The notes beneath the pieces are model-generated. The model worked only from the letters and a program-made list of their open reading frames with translations, searched no databases and was not told the origin of the DNA. The position numbers were made by a program, and so were the translations under genes. Source: Podocnemis expansa (Eukaryota > Chordata > Testudines > Podocnemididae). From it: DNA of 64,000 nt. The stretch is taken from positions 16,971,513 to 17,035,512 of the forward strand of contig ML681996.1 of assembly GCA_007922195.1 (NCBI GenBank), given 5' to 3'. Numbering within the stretch: position 1 is the first letter of the stretch; each line of letters opens with the position of its first letter. This document shows positions 1 through 10,342 of the stretch, piece after piece.

Positions 1-1194
1 GGCCTCAGTACAGGTCATAAACATGCCATAATCCTATCTCTTGAGCATTTGTCCAAAACCCCCAGAAAAAAAGAATTGACAACCTGATATTTTTAATATA
101 AAAAATAAAGTTTTTCAGATGGCAAACCATAAAATATTAGGAAAGGACAAAAGGTCTTATTTTTTAGTTTTTTTTCCTAATGTGTTTAATGCAAAGAAAT
201 ATATTGGTATACAAGTAAATGTTAAAAGTAATCTAAGCAAACTAAATTCATTTACTTGTAGAAAATTTAAATTCTTTCTTTTTAATTTGCATGTAACATA
301 GAGAAAGCTGAAATATTGTATTTCACCTTATTAATTCAGCCAACAGAAAAAAGTAAAAATAACCATGAGAGAAAATTAGAAAAAAAATTCTTTGGAATTT
401 GACTGAAATATTGCAGCAACTGCACACAGAATGATGATGAATTATGTCTCTCAGATCTAAGTGCTGCAATTTGGAGAACAGTCTAAGGAATGATAAATTC
501 AGTTGCGCTGCTACATAGAAATAAAAAGCATTCAGTTAACAAAGTGATCCCATAATGAAGTTCTTTTTCTTTTAGAAGACAATTGACAGTAAGGACAATC
601 ATCCCTTTGGGTAGTTTGAAAACACCATAGTATCCAAAATAAGTCTGTGAATGTCACCACAGAAATGATGGGAAAGATGATGTGTACAGATTTTTGCTAA
701 CAAACTGACACAATGGTTTGCCATCAAAATCAAACATCTATCAAAGTTACATTCTTGTCTGAATCACTACTGGGATCGGGCTATAAGGACAGCATACGGT
801 GACAGACTTGGAATAACAATGAAAAAAAAATCCAGTGGGTGACTAACTATGTAAACAATCCAAAAAATGAGGTTTCCCAAAGTAAAAGCTACTAAAGAAA
901 GGTCTATGCCATTGAAAGCAGGAAAAAATGAAATGGCTTGTATATGACATATTGTACCAATTAAAGTAAAGTGGACATATAACATTTTGTTTAAAGATGT
1001 TTAATAAAAGTATCATTATAGCTAAGTATCTGGTTAAATGAAAATTGAGTAGATGTTTAGCTGAGGTGGGTTAATAGATGATTTTGGTTGCAATTCCGGA
1101 GGAAAATAAAAATCAGTGGAGGTGAAACTGAATCTGTTTTTTCGTTTGTTTTTTTTCTCTCTCACCAGATTTTCCAGTAAAGTGAAGGTTTTTG
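1..1194. other. Gene-free AT-rich stretch
   Basis: No coding region is recognisable. The short open frames here (for example 119-301 plus and 767-985 minus) are AT-rich, low in complexity and lack any family motif. I see no TIR, LTR or tandem repeat either. Probably old intergenic or intronic sequence. Confidence 0.6.
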
Positions 1195-1265
1195 TGCCTG
1201 ATCCAGAATTGGATTTGAACCCAAGTGTCCAATATCTCAGGTGAGTGCCCTTACTACTTGGTTAA
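1195..1265 (-). repeat. tRNA-like repeat relic
   Basis: Read on the minus strand, this stretch resembles a degenerate tRNA: an A-box-like part (AAGGGCACTCACCTGAGA) followed by a B-box-like part (GGGTTCAAATCC). The same pattern occurs on the plus strand near 31033. I recognise this as a dispersed tRNA-like repeat of reptile genomes, not a functional tRNA gene, because the acceptor stem and the rest of the cloverleaf do not form. A pyrimidine-rich run ending in CAG just upstream on the plus strand looks like a 3' splice site, but nothing coding follows. Confidence 0.4.
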
Positions 1266-1682
1266 ATGATATGGAAGGAGGTTGGTGGAGAGGAAACAGC
1301 AGGAGTATGACCCCAGCCTTCTTGGACTCTATTGAGAATGGCAAAACTATTCATGTCAAATTAAGGAGTTGTTTTAGGCCAAGTTGCATTATTGATCAAA
1401 TAAATTATTCATCCAAAAATTTCACCCAAACCTATTGTTAGCTAATACAAATTAAGGTCTACTACTACATTAAAAAAAAAATAAGAAAACACAACATACT
1501 TAGATAGAAATTGGTTTTTAATCAATAATTATGAGAGCAACAGATGAAAGATTAGAATCTCTGGGTCTCAGTCTTATTTTGCTTACATTATTAGTCCCTC
1601 AGTCTTCAAGCTCCCCTTGGCTGTCAACTATTTTCTTTCACAGAAGTTTGCTGATACCTTGTGTAAGAAAGTTATAAATATA
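1266..1682. other. No feature seen
   Basis: The 66-residue open frame at 1241-1441 starts inside the tRNA-like relic and has no motif. Nothing else is recognisable. Confidence 0.5.
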
Positions 1683-1935
1683 TAAACAAGGAGTCTGGTG
1701 GCACTTTTAAAGAATAAAAAAAGTATTTATTGCATGAGCTTTCATGAGAGAAAATCTGACTTTGTCAGATGCTTGAGGGTGGGGAACTCACAGAATTGGA
1801 GGAACACAAATGCAGGAGAATACAAGTCATTGGATCAGGTCAGAGAGTGGAAATGGGGTGGGGCTGAAACAGAGAACTCACAACAGCTCCTCACCTTGGG
1901 CGACAAACAAAGAACCTTGAAAGTACAGCCCTGAA
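1683..1935 (-). mobile_element. Penelope-like element 3' tail (truncated)
   Basis: On the plus strand this begins with the inverted PLE end (ACAAGGAGTCTGGTGGCAC) and continues through an AATAAA-like A/T stretch, the hammerhead-like block and the GGATCAGGTCAGA segment. The same order occurs at 5.8, 15.6 and 21.5 kb, and also in sense orientation after the GIY-YIG relic at 12.4-13.2 kb, which ties all of them to one PLE family. In this copy the ribozyme-like core reads CTGACAA instead of CTGAYGA on the minus strand, but TGAAA is kept. The inner boundary near 1935 is approximate. Confidence 0.7.
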
Positions 1936-2658
1936 TAGAAGGTAACAGTCACATGACCCCAATAAGCTGTCTAGTAAACATTGAAATGCCTTCTAGTGCT
2001 TCAGTGGAGCATACTTGCTGCTTATTAGAAGTGCACAGTGAGTCCTCATACTTCGGTGATGAGTACAATATAAGAACTGATTAGTACTGTGCCCTTCATG
2101 ACCAACCAGGTCTACTGAATATTCTGTTTTAATCTAAGTAGGTTTGTATACCACACCCATCACAACACTCTCTGAGCACAGATTAGTGTGGCAGAGATAT
2201 GGTCAGGACTCTTCTTCGGCATCATCCCTTTGGGGTGACCAGTCCAGTAACTGTGGAGGTTCTAGTTTTGTACAGCGGCTGTACTTGGGAAAGAAATGAA
2301 GACTGCATCTATTGCTGGACTACATGTTATTTGGGAAGTCCTTTATTTTATGACTTTGCATAGGGGCTAGTCATAATCGAGCCCTACAAATCTGAGCCCT
2401 TCTGTATGATGCTAATGTAGAAGAAGGTGGGCTACATTTTTATATTCAGTTGCTACTATCATCATGTCATGTGGAACAGCAAGAGTGACCTTTACAGCAA
2501 CATGGTCCTCACCAGGGCACTTGAAATCCAGTGAAGGCAAAATGCAAAAAAATCAATAAAAGGACACCTGAGAAGAAAATTGGGAGGAACAGACTACGAG
2601 ACACACTGCAAGGAACACAAAGAGGGAGTGCAACTAAATGAGCTCATCTAGCAAACAC

Positions 2659-2662
<4 letters not shown>
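1936..2662. other. No feature seen
   Basis: Single-copy-looking sequence of moderate AT content with no ORF, TIR or tandem repeat that I can support. Confidence 0.5.

Positions 2663-2699
<37 letters not shown>
2663..2699. repeat. (AT)n microsatellite
   Basis: About 18 uninterrupted AT dinucleotides, flanked by non-repetitive sequence. Confidence 0.97.
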
Positions 2700-2702
<3 letters not shown>

Positions 2703-4225
2703 AGGTTAACCAAGACATAACTTGAGGTACAAGTGAAACAGCATTGTGAACATGGGAAGACAAGTAACACTCACCTATTACTCTTCATGAATTTCTTGCA
2801 GCTTGAGGCAATAATATAGAAACGGATGGAGAGTGTTTTGAAGTGTCCCATTTGTTTTGACAATGTGACCCGGATTTTATTTCACTATCATTTTGATATT
2901 AGCTTTACACCACTGAGGGGATCAAGGAAAATTAAACAAGGAATCAAGTGCTGAAAACATTTCCTTGGTTCTGTGCCAGACTGTTTCCATGGTCCTGAAT
3001 CTCTAGTTTCTTCTCTTTAATTCTTCTTTTCTTTTCTTTTTCTGCCTCTCCATAGCATATCTTTGCCCTCTTTGCATTACGTTTCAAGACCAAAGTTACT
3101 CTGTCCATTCTTTTATTCCATGATTAATATTTGCAAGACAGAATTTGGTAGTAGTGCAGAAAAGTCCATATGAGCTTGAGCAATCATTGCTGGATCATAA
3201 AAGGGGACACAGACAATGTGGATATACACTCCAGTCTAAGTGGAGCATACTTTGAACTGTCATACACATATTACTTTGGAACAGGTTTGAAAATCATCTG
3301 ATCAAATATTTCATTTCAAGGAAATTATTTTTTCTATGCCAAAAGAAAATATTACGTTAATCTACTGAGATTTGGGCCCCATGCTGCTTCAAATAAGATT
3401 AAAGGGACTGCCTACCAGGGTGAAGTTCTATTAAGTTTATAAATATTCATTGCTATATTGGAAAGTTTAAAGCAGCCTGAATTTTGCTTAATTGCTCACA
3501 GAAAGTAATCTTCTTATTTAAAAGAATATTTTTAATTAGATTTACAAGGAAAAAGACTGGGAATCCAAGATTTTTTGTATAAAGAGAGGGCTTCAGGCAG
3601 CTGAATGTTAAGAAACACAAAAAGTGATCAGATCAATTATGAGGGTTAAATTGCTTAATAGTTTGGTACCAGCACACTTTGCGTTAACAAGATAATATTT
3701 AATATTAAAAGAAAGATAATTTAAAATTGTAGTGAAAGATCTGTAGATGAATGAACTCCTTAAAGCTGACACTTTAGAGTGTTTGTCCAAAAGCTAGAGT
3801 ATCTCTAGACATTACTAGATAAAAGGCGACTGGTTAAAAACTTATAGCTAAACCTTGGAAAAAAATTCTGACCTGTTTTGCCAGTGCTCTTCTAAACATA
3901 CTGAATTAAAATTGTAGTCAAGCATCTCCACTTGATGAGCTACAACCAAAATAGCTGCTCTTATGGCATTAGTAAACAGTAGTACAAAATACACTGGTGC
4001 TTTTCATTGCATAGAACTACAACACTGTGTGGGGTTCCCCATGAAGTCACTTCTAGAGCCAGTTTAAGAAGAGTGGCAAAGAACCATTTTTCCTCACACT
4101 ACAATGATATTCTACATACGTTGTTTTAAAAGCACTTCCTGCAGCACCATCAACAAGATGGAATCTCTTGTGGATACTGTCAAGGAAAAGCTCAACCTCC
4201 TGTTCCAGGCCTCTGCTATAGATTC
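2700..4225. other. Gene-free stretch
   Basis: No supported feature. The 60-residue minus frame at 3608-3790 lacks motifs. GATTCATAG just before 4229 is probably the outermost part of the CR1 tail that continues at 5163. Confidence 0.5.
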
Positions 4226-4228
4226 ATA

Positions 4229-5162
4229 GAGTATGTCTACACTTAGGCTGTCAGTTCAAATTGACTCAATTTGAACTAATCAAGTTGAAATAATCAAGAT
4301 GACCACACTAGGAAAACCAATTTGAACTAGCATGTCCATAGACAGGACTTGATATTTTGAATTGGGAGAGGGGCATCATGGGCGGTGTGGCAACATGACC
4401 CCGTGGCAGGGCCATGTTGCCACCCAATCCCGTGCCAGGCTCCAGCCCCCACAGCCCAGCACAGGCAAAAGCATCCCCTGCACAGCTCTAGGCACCCTGC
4501 GGTCAGAGTAGAGCAGGGGACACTTTCCCCCAGCTGCCGCTGAGAAGACAGGAGCTTGGCAGGGGACATTGCCCCTGGCAGGGCTCTCTGGAGCCAGGGC
4601 ACCCCCATACACACCCCAGTGGGGGCAGGGGAGAAAGGATTCCCCCAGCCAGGTGCTGACAGCACCTGGCTGGGGGAATCCTTTCTCCCCACCCACTTGC
4701 TCTGTCAGCCTCCCGCGAGGCTGTCAAACCCCGCTGTCAGTGGCGTGCAGAGGCAGCCCCACATGGGGTTGCTTCTGCTCCCTGCGAGCAGCGGGGTTTG
4801 ACAGCCCCACGTGGGGCTGCCTCTGCACACCACTGACAGCGGGGTTTGACAGCCCCGTGCGGGGCTGGCCCTGGCCTTCCTTCCAGGGTGCATAGCACCC
4901 TGGAAGGAAGGTCAGACATATGAATTTGAACTAATTTTAGTTCAAATTCATATGTCTACACAGCATCAATTCAAACTTTAGCATTCAAATTGACAATTCC
5001 TTTGAAGTTACAGGAGGTTTTGTAACTTTGAAGGGACCTCTCTTGGATTCAACCTAAGGGAAGCCTTGGGTTGAATCACCCAAGTGCTGTATCAACAGCT
5101 CTATTTTTAAATTCGACCTAATGTTTATTAGGTCGAATTTAAGCCTGTGTGTAGACATACTC
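4229..5162. mobile_element. Harbinger-like non-autonomous element, copy A
   Basis: The ends are inverted: GAGTATGTCTACAC on the left and GTGTAGACATACTC on the right. ATA flanks both sides (4226-4228 and 5163-5165) and GAG follows on the right. The 3-bp duplication plus GWG flank fits PIF/Harbinger elements, but the host is a CR1 octamer tail, where direct repeats are expected anyway, so this copy alone proves little. The interior is a stack of palindromes: a perfect one at 4628-4690, a 17-bp-arm one at 4875-4911 and a 21-bp-arm one at 4914-4957. CATATGTCTACAC at about 4949 looks like an internal copy of the terminal repeat. The 4332-4400 module recurs, inverted, in copies at 6.7, 42.6 and 47.9 kb. 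There is no transposase; the open frames of 60-121 residues on both strands here are by-products of GC-rich palindromes. Confidence 0.8.
4628..4690. repeat. Perfect 63-bp palindrome
   Basis: Two exactly complementary 31-base arms surround a single central A at 4659. The arms begin GGGGAGAAAGGATTCC and meet at GGTGCTGACAGCACC. It lies inside Harbinger-like copy A. Confidence 0.95.
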
Positions 5163-5540
5163 ATAGAGTTTAAGGCCAGAGAGGACCAGTAGATCATACA
5201 TATACTTTAGTCTTCTACACTTCACAGGCTATTCAATTTTAGCTAATTACCCCCCATTGAGTCAGATATACTTTAGTCATATACAAGTTATCTGCCAGAA
5301 AGACATCAAGTTTTTATTTGAAGACATCAGGAGATATAGAACCTGCTACCTCCCTTGGCATGTTGTTCCAATGGTTGATCAATCTCACTATTAAAAACTG
5401 TGTCTGACTTTTAGAACTTCTGACTTCAGCTACCATCTACTCATTGTTGTTATATCTTTCAGTTCTAGATTAAACAACTTTTTAATAGCCCAAAGCTTCT
5501 CTCCAGGGATATACTTACACACTGAATCATTTGAAATAGA
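5163..5540 (-). mobile_element. CR1 LINE 3' end fragment
   Basis: Read on the plus strand this is the inverted CR1 3' region: octamer-like tail (ATAGAGTTTAAGGCC), then AGAGGACCAGTAGATCATA, then GTTGTTCCAATGGTTGATCAA and a stretch corresponding to the end of the CR1 reverse-transcriptase ORF. The order and wording match CR1 copies common in turtles and crocodilians. It is decayed, with no open frame left. Harbinger-like copy A is inserted at its tail. Confidence 0.75.
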
Positions 5541-5797
5541 AATTATTGAATTTAATGGAAAGACTTCCTTTCACTTTAGTGGGCTTTGGTCTCAAGAGTC
5601 CTAAATTTTTTTTCCCATCCTGTGATTAAAAAAATAATCTGCTGAGGAATGTAACAATTATGATCAACGTCTACCACAAATGGCAAAGGATGAAATTCAT
5701 TTTTCAGAAAGCCTTTGCAGGACCCTTTACATGATATACATCCCACATTGGACCTGTGTGGGTTTCTATGGACAGAGCAGTCATATAAAAGTTCCTA

Positions 5798-6072
5798 AGG
5801 GGTAGCCATGTTAGTCTAGATCAGCAAAACAAGCAAGGAGTCCTGTGGGACTTAAAGACTAACTAATTTATCACATGAGTTTTAATGGAAGAAAATCCTG
5901 CTTTTTCAGATGCTTTAAAGTTGGGGGAACTTACAGAATAGGAGTAAAATAAATGTAGGGAAGTGTGTGACCTGATCCTATGAATTATTCTTCCCTGCAT
6001 TTATTTTCCTCCCATTCTTTACAGTGTGATTTGATCCTATGACTTCCACTTCCCTCCCTTTATTTTCAACAA
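5798..6072. mobile_element. Inverted pair of PLE tails, left part
   Basis: 5798-5965 is a PLE tail in minus orientation (GGTAGCCATGTTAGTCTAG, then CAAGGAGTCCTGTGGGACTT and the CAGATGCTTTAAAG segment). Near 5970 the sequence turns back on itself: the block ending in AAATAAATGTAGGGAAG is followed by its inverse, TTCCCTGCATTTATTTT, with the central GATCC pair. The plus-oriented arm then shows a second copy of the GATCCTATGACTTCCACTTCC segment before it is interrupted by a Harbinger-like element and resumes at 6931. Confidence 0.65.
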
Positions 6073-6930
6073 CGAATGTGGTTTCAATTTAAAAAAAGTC
6101 ACGTCCAGAGGATGCTTCCTTATTTTGAAATAAGGAAAGTCATTTCAATATAATAAAACCAGGAGAAATTGACCAGCTTGCAGAGCCTGTGAGCAACTGG
6201 GGGGAGCCCAAAACCACCTGTCCACTTGCAAGCAGCCAGGGACACGTCACCTGACATTGCCCCTAGCCACTTGCAGGTGGCCAGAGGCTGGGGGACTGGG
6301 GCCCCAGAGAGCTCTGCCCCTGCCACAATTGGGCAAGAGGGCTCTGGCACCCATTGCCCAGCTAGCTGCTGGTACCCCTGGCAAGCCAGGAAAGCCAACT
6401 CAGGGACCCCAACCAGGCTGGAAGTGGGCAAGCCCCGCAAGCCAGCTCAGGGACCACTGCTCCCCCTGCTGCCAGCTTGCTGGGGTAGCGGGTGAAAGCC
6501 ATCTAGGGACTGGACACCCCCTCTGCTGCTGGCAAGCCTCCCCTTGTGGGGCCAGCCGGCTGGGGGACCTGCCCCCTGGGTGGCAGTAGGGGTGCCCTAG
6601 GGTCCCACCCCTGCTGCCCCACCAGCAGTGAGGGAGGCAGGGCAGGGGGATCCTTGCCCTGGGTGCTTAGTCCCCTGCCTGGCTTTCCAGGTGAGAGAGA
6701 GGCAGGGGATTGGGTGACAACAAGGCCCTGCCAGGGGGCCATGTTGCCACACCACCCAGGGTGACCCTCTCCTGAATCGAAATAGTAAGTTCTGTGTCTG
6801 GACTTGCTATTTTGATTTGGTATTTTTCCTTAATTCGATTTAAGTTAAATCAAATTAAGGGTTTTATTCTGAATTAGCTTATTTCAAAATTAACTTATTT
6901 CGAAATAAGCATTTAGGTGTGAACATAGCC
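6073..6930. mobile_element. Harbinger-like non-autonomous element, copy B
   Basis: The right end is clear: GGTGTGAACATAGCC, followed by TAA at 6931-6933. In the PLE family consensus as seen in the other copies, TAA belongs to the target (CTGTAAGTTCCC). The left terminal repeat is missing or decayed, so the start is approximate. Subterminal palindromes of the TTATTTCGAAATAA type occur on both sides. The GC-rich middle (6180-6770) contains CACTTGCAAGCAGCCAGGG, also found in copies E and H, and the 6734-6803 module shared with copies A, I and K. No transposase; the 69-110 residue frames inside have no motif. Confidence 0.65.
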
Positions 6931-7045
6931 TAAGTTCCCCCATCTTTAAAGCATCTGACGAAGTGGGATTTTTCCCACAAAAGCTTATGTGGTAAATAAA
7001 TTTGTTAGTCTTTACATGCCATAGGACTTCTTGCTTATTTTTCAT
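6931..7045 (+). mobile_element. PLE 3' tail with hammerhead-like core
   Basis: This plus-oriented PLE tail resumes after copy B. It holds CTGACGA (6955-6961), the stem strands GTGGG (6963-6967) and CCCAC (6974-6978), then AAAA (6979-6982) and GCTTATG (6983-6989). A hammerhead ribozyme would read CTGANGA, helix II, GAAA, helix III. Only the first G of GAAA has changed, as expected from CpG decay in CACGAAA. It ends with ATAGGACTTCTTGCTTA. Confidence 0.7.
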
Positions 7046-8164
7046 GTAAAGGTGTTCACTTACTTTCTGTGCTGGTCCCTCATAGGCTGGCATGGACAAT
7101 ACAATAGGGGTTGACCAAGAGAAGCATGGAATCTGTAATTACCTGGACTCCAGTGGTTTCAGTACCCCACACAGCTGTTTATAAGGACCAGCTATGACTG
7201 CTATTCTGGGCCAGAGGCAATACATCAAATTAGTCTGATCTCAGATTATGGTGTTCAGTTTTCATCTAGCACTTTCATTAAGGGTGGCGTGGATTTTACC
7301 CATATTGAGTAAAAAATGTTGGAAACAAAACAGTCTACCATTTGTGAATGAAAGTCAGGAGCGAGCAAAGAGAAAATACAGAATAATATTTAATAGAATT
7401 ATAACAGATACTGTATATGAAAACAGAGTAACTAAGTCACAAATGCTCTAGTCTAATCATGTCATAGTTATTGGAACTGAATTTAATAAATGCTTACATG
7501 CCTGCCCTTTCACGTCTGATTTATAAAAACACTATAAAAGAAAAAACTGCTAATTTTAAAGGCTCCAAGAACAAAAGAAAAGAAAGAAAAGCCTGAGACC
7601 ATTGTCAGGCAGGAAAAGGAAAGTTCTGTTAAAAATTAAAGATAATTATCATCCACATAATTTCTTAGGCTAGACTGATGAAGCAAGCTCACAATCATTA
7701 TTATAGAAGCAGATAATGAGTCAAGATGCATTGGCTGGCTCTCCTCTTTTAAACAAGATGCCCCTGTGATCCAATTTAAGTATATGAAAACATTCCCATA
7801 AAATTAAATGCTGCAGTTTGCCAGGAGACAAGAAGTAATATTCAAATTTAAGACATCCTTCCTATGATTTCCTCTGTAGGCTTCATAGATCTAAAGCAAT
7901 AAGGATATGTGATTATTCCCCTAATAAAATTGTGTAAATTATTATAAGGCAGACAAAAATATTATGGGGGCATTATCTATGCCATATAGAAATTCAAACA
8001 TAATGCAAGTATTCCATTTAATGGCTGATTTAGAGTGGGATTAAAAGGAATCATGCCTACTGATATAGAGGCAATATTTTCTTTCAGATACCAGTGGAAA
8101 GTGGGATGGAAGTAAACAGAGGAAAGTAACACTTCTTGCAGAAGACCCTTTGCAGGCATACCAT
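7046..8164. other. No feature seen
   Basis: AT-rich and without a supportable gene or repeat. The 67-residue plus frame at 7248-7451 and the 60-residue minus frame at 7977-8159 lack recognisable motifs. Confidence 0.5.
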
Positions 8165-8167
8165 ATT

Positions 8168-8282
8168 GGTGACAGATAGCAAGTCTAAGAAATCAGGGTG
8201 GGAGGTGGGGAGATAATAGGGTCCTATAAGAAAGCCCCTAATATGGGACAGTCCCTATAAAATCAGGAAATATGGTCACCTT
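8168..8282. mobile_element. Short MITE with GGTGACC-type ends, copy 1
   Basis: A short block beginning TTGGTGACAGATAGCAAG and ending CAGGAAATATGGTCACC. The inverted ends and the inner CAGTCCCTATAAAATCAGG and AATAGG segments match a small dispersed element I recognise from turtle and crocodilian sequence. A second copy lies at 11355-11450. Superfamily not determined (hAT-like is a guess). Confidence 0.6.
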
Positions 8283-8544
8283 ATTAGGAGGTGATGGGGA
8301 TGGAGATGAGGAATACTCTGTTAACTCAGCATGCTTCCCTCTGAAGAAAGTGGCTTTTCAAACTGAAATCTGCAAGAGAAATGTGACCAATAACTTCTGT
8401 CTCCCTAGAAATGGTTCTGAATAAGGCATGGTAGGGCAGAGAAAACAAATAGCCTCAGAACTCCAGAAGAATGGCAAGAGTAGCTGAAGAGGACAGCAGT
8501 GGTAAGGAATAGTGCCCAAGGTGTTAAAGTAAGCTGGACATGGC

Positions 8545-8770
8545 AGAACACCATTCCAGAGCCCACTATTTTTAGGGGCTCAGTGTTCTGGCCCCCTAAA
8601 AATAGAAAATGGAGCCAGAATGCTGCATTCCAGGGCCCATCATTTAAAAATAACAGGCCCCAGAACGCAGTGTTCCAGTTCCATTTTCAGTTTTTGGGTC
8701 CTGAATGCTGGGCCCCTAAAAATAGCAGGCCCATGAATGGCGTTCTGCTGCATTCCGGCAGGTAAGGGGC
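8545..8770. repeat. Quasi-palindromic repeat block of unknown origin
   Basis: The motif GGGCCCCTAAAAATAGCAGG and its inverse (CCCACTATTTTTAGGGGC) recur about four times, alternating with variants of GAATGC-GCATTCCAG. The result is a 230-bp patch of short direct and inverted repeats. An 88-residue plus frame (8499-8765) spans it, but its residues simply reflect the repeated units. Possibly a fragment of a non-autonomous DNA element. Confidence 0.55.
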
Positions 8771-9017
8771 AGGGGCATTGATGGGAAGAGCCCCTGGCTG
8801 AAGCCCCGCCTCAAACCCCTCCCCTTCCAGGCCCCACCCCAACCTGGGGCCCTCCTCCAGTTCCCCCCAGCTGATCCCAGGCCATGCTGACTCCCTGACC
8901 TAGGGCCTGCCACTCCTCCCCAGCCATGCTACCACCACGACCCAGGGCCTACCACCCACACCTTCCCAGCCGAGTTGCTGCTGGTAGGTGTTGGGGTGCC
9001 TCGGCTTGTGCTCAGGG

Positions 9018-9140
9018 GAGGGACTATTGGGGGCATGGGGTGGATATTGGGGTTGGGTACTGGGGGCTGGGGGTGGATATTAGGGGTGGGTATTGGGAGC
9101 TGGGGTGGATTTTGGGGACAGGATATAGGGGGCAGTAGCT
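9018..9140. repeat. G-rich minisatellite (GGTGGATATTGGGG-like)
   Basis: Variants of GGTGGATATTGGGG, GGTACTGGGGGCTGG and GGTGGATTTTGGGG repeat about six times on the plus strand. Runs of three or more G occur at short intervals, so a plus-strand G-quadruplex is possible. The overlapping small frames on both strands (8926-9233) are produced by the repeat. Confidence 0.75.
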
Positions 9141-9944
9141 GGGGTGCTTGAAGGGGCCCAGACAAGTGGGAGGGGGCTCCACCCATGCAGGAGAGGGAGC
9201 CCGCCTGATTAAGAGGGTTCCAGGGCCTGCCAAATTATACTTTAACCCCTGGTTGTGCCTATTTTGCTGCTCTGTGACCTATGGAGAAGCAGGCTGCTAT
9301 TTCTCAGAGCCACAGTTTCTGCAGTGTTCCAAAACTATGTCCTTAGAATGATCAGAAACTTGAAGGCAAATGAGAAAAGATCTCCATGAGGTAAGATTCA
9401 TGCCAGTTCCAATAGATTTCTTCCCAGTTGAGTGGTTTTCTTTGGGCACAAATACATAAAGTAGGCTGATGTCAGTCTGTAACAATCTGGCCATAAAATT
9501 GTGAGTGTGGAAAATTTGATAAGAAAATGCCTTTTGTTTCTAGTAAAACAAACAAGAAGTCCTGTGGCACTTGTTTCTGGTATTTTTGAAAAAGGCTTAA
9601 ATCCCTTATTAGTGAACAATTGTGCTAAATTGATAATGTCATTTCTTTATAAGAAGACCAGAACTATTTCTGCACTGAGATTATTTACAAGGGTTATGGA
9701 AAATTCTCTAAAAACATACAGGGCAACGTTCTTTCCTGCAGAGAGGAAAGGAACTGACAGCTTGCTTCATTTTCTCCTTTCCAATTCTCTGGAAGCTACT
9801 ACATGCCTGCTACGTGGATCTGGGGTGCTACAATTTTGCTTTCTGAGTTATCAAGACTCTTAAAATATATGGCATTCTCTCATATAAGATACTGCTGGCA
9901 CTATATTATGTCAAACCCCCCCGTGCATTCAAATTCCACCTGTA
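9141..9944. other. Gene-free stretch with a PLE end fragment
   Basis: The only recognisable element is AAACAAACAAGAAGTCCTGT at about 9545-9570, the outermost end of a PLE tail in minus orientation, broken off after GGCACTTG. The 120-residue plus frame at 9501-9863 runs through that relic and unrelated sequence and has no motif; I do not call it a gene. Confidence 0.55.
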
Positions 9945-10339
9945 GGCTATGTCTACACATGCCTCGTTATTTCAAAATAAGGATTTCAAAATGAGTTATT
10001 TTGAAATAAGTTAATTCGAAATAACAAAATGTTAATTGGAATTAAGGGAAAGTCCGCAATCCAAACAGCTGTTATTTTGAAATGGTTATTTTGAAATAAA
10101 GCCGTTTGGACCTGTTGTTTCGAAACAACAGGTCTAATCGGCATTATTTTGAAATATCCATTTTGAAATAATGGCCGTTTCGAAAACATCGGGGTTTAAC
10201 TTTTTCAAAACAACAATTCTTATTTCAAAAGGATGGGATCCATCCTTTCGAAATAAGAAAATGTCGTGTAGACTAAATTTCTTTTATTTCGAAATAACAA
10301 GTGTTATTTCGAAAGAAAAAGTGCCATGTAGACATACCC
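9945..10339. mobile_element. Harbinger-like non-autonomous element, copy C
   Basis: GGCTATGTCTACACATG on the left is inverted as CATGTAGACATACCC on the right. GTA flanks both sides (9942-9944, 10340-10342), with GAG next on the right. The interior is almost entirely TTATTTCGAAATAA-type palindromes (TTATTTTGAAATAA, TTTCGAAA, AACAACAGG spacers) with little GC-rich cargo, so this looks like a minimal member. A 67-residue minus frame inside is a by-product. Confidence 0.85.
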
Positions 10340-10342
10340 GTA

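Noticed and set aside
1140..1270. Pyrimidine tract plus CAG resembling a 3' splice site, followed by an open frame
   Set aside because: The following sequence is a tRNA-like repeat relic read backwards, with no downstream donor or conserved peptide.
4231..5168. An 8-bp duplication TCATAGAG around copy A, suggesting hAT
   Set aside because: The host is a CR1 octamer tail, where this repeat exists before insertion. Other copies with readable ends agree better with a 3-bp repeat.
9501..9863. 120-residue ORF
   Set aside because: It begins in or near a PLE tail fragment, has no motif, and overlaps unrelated frames.
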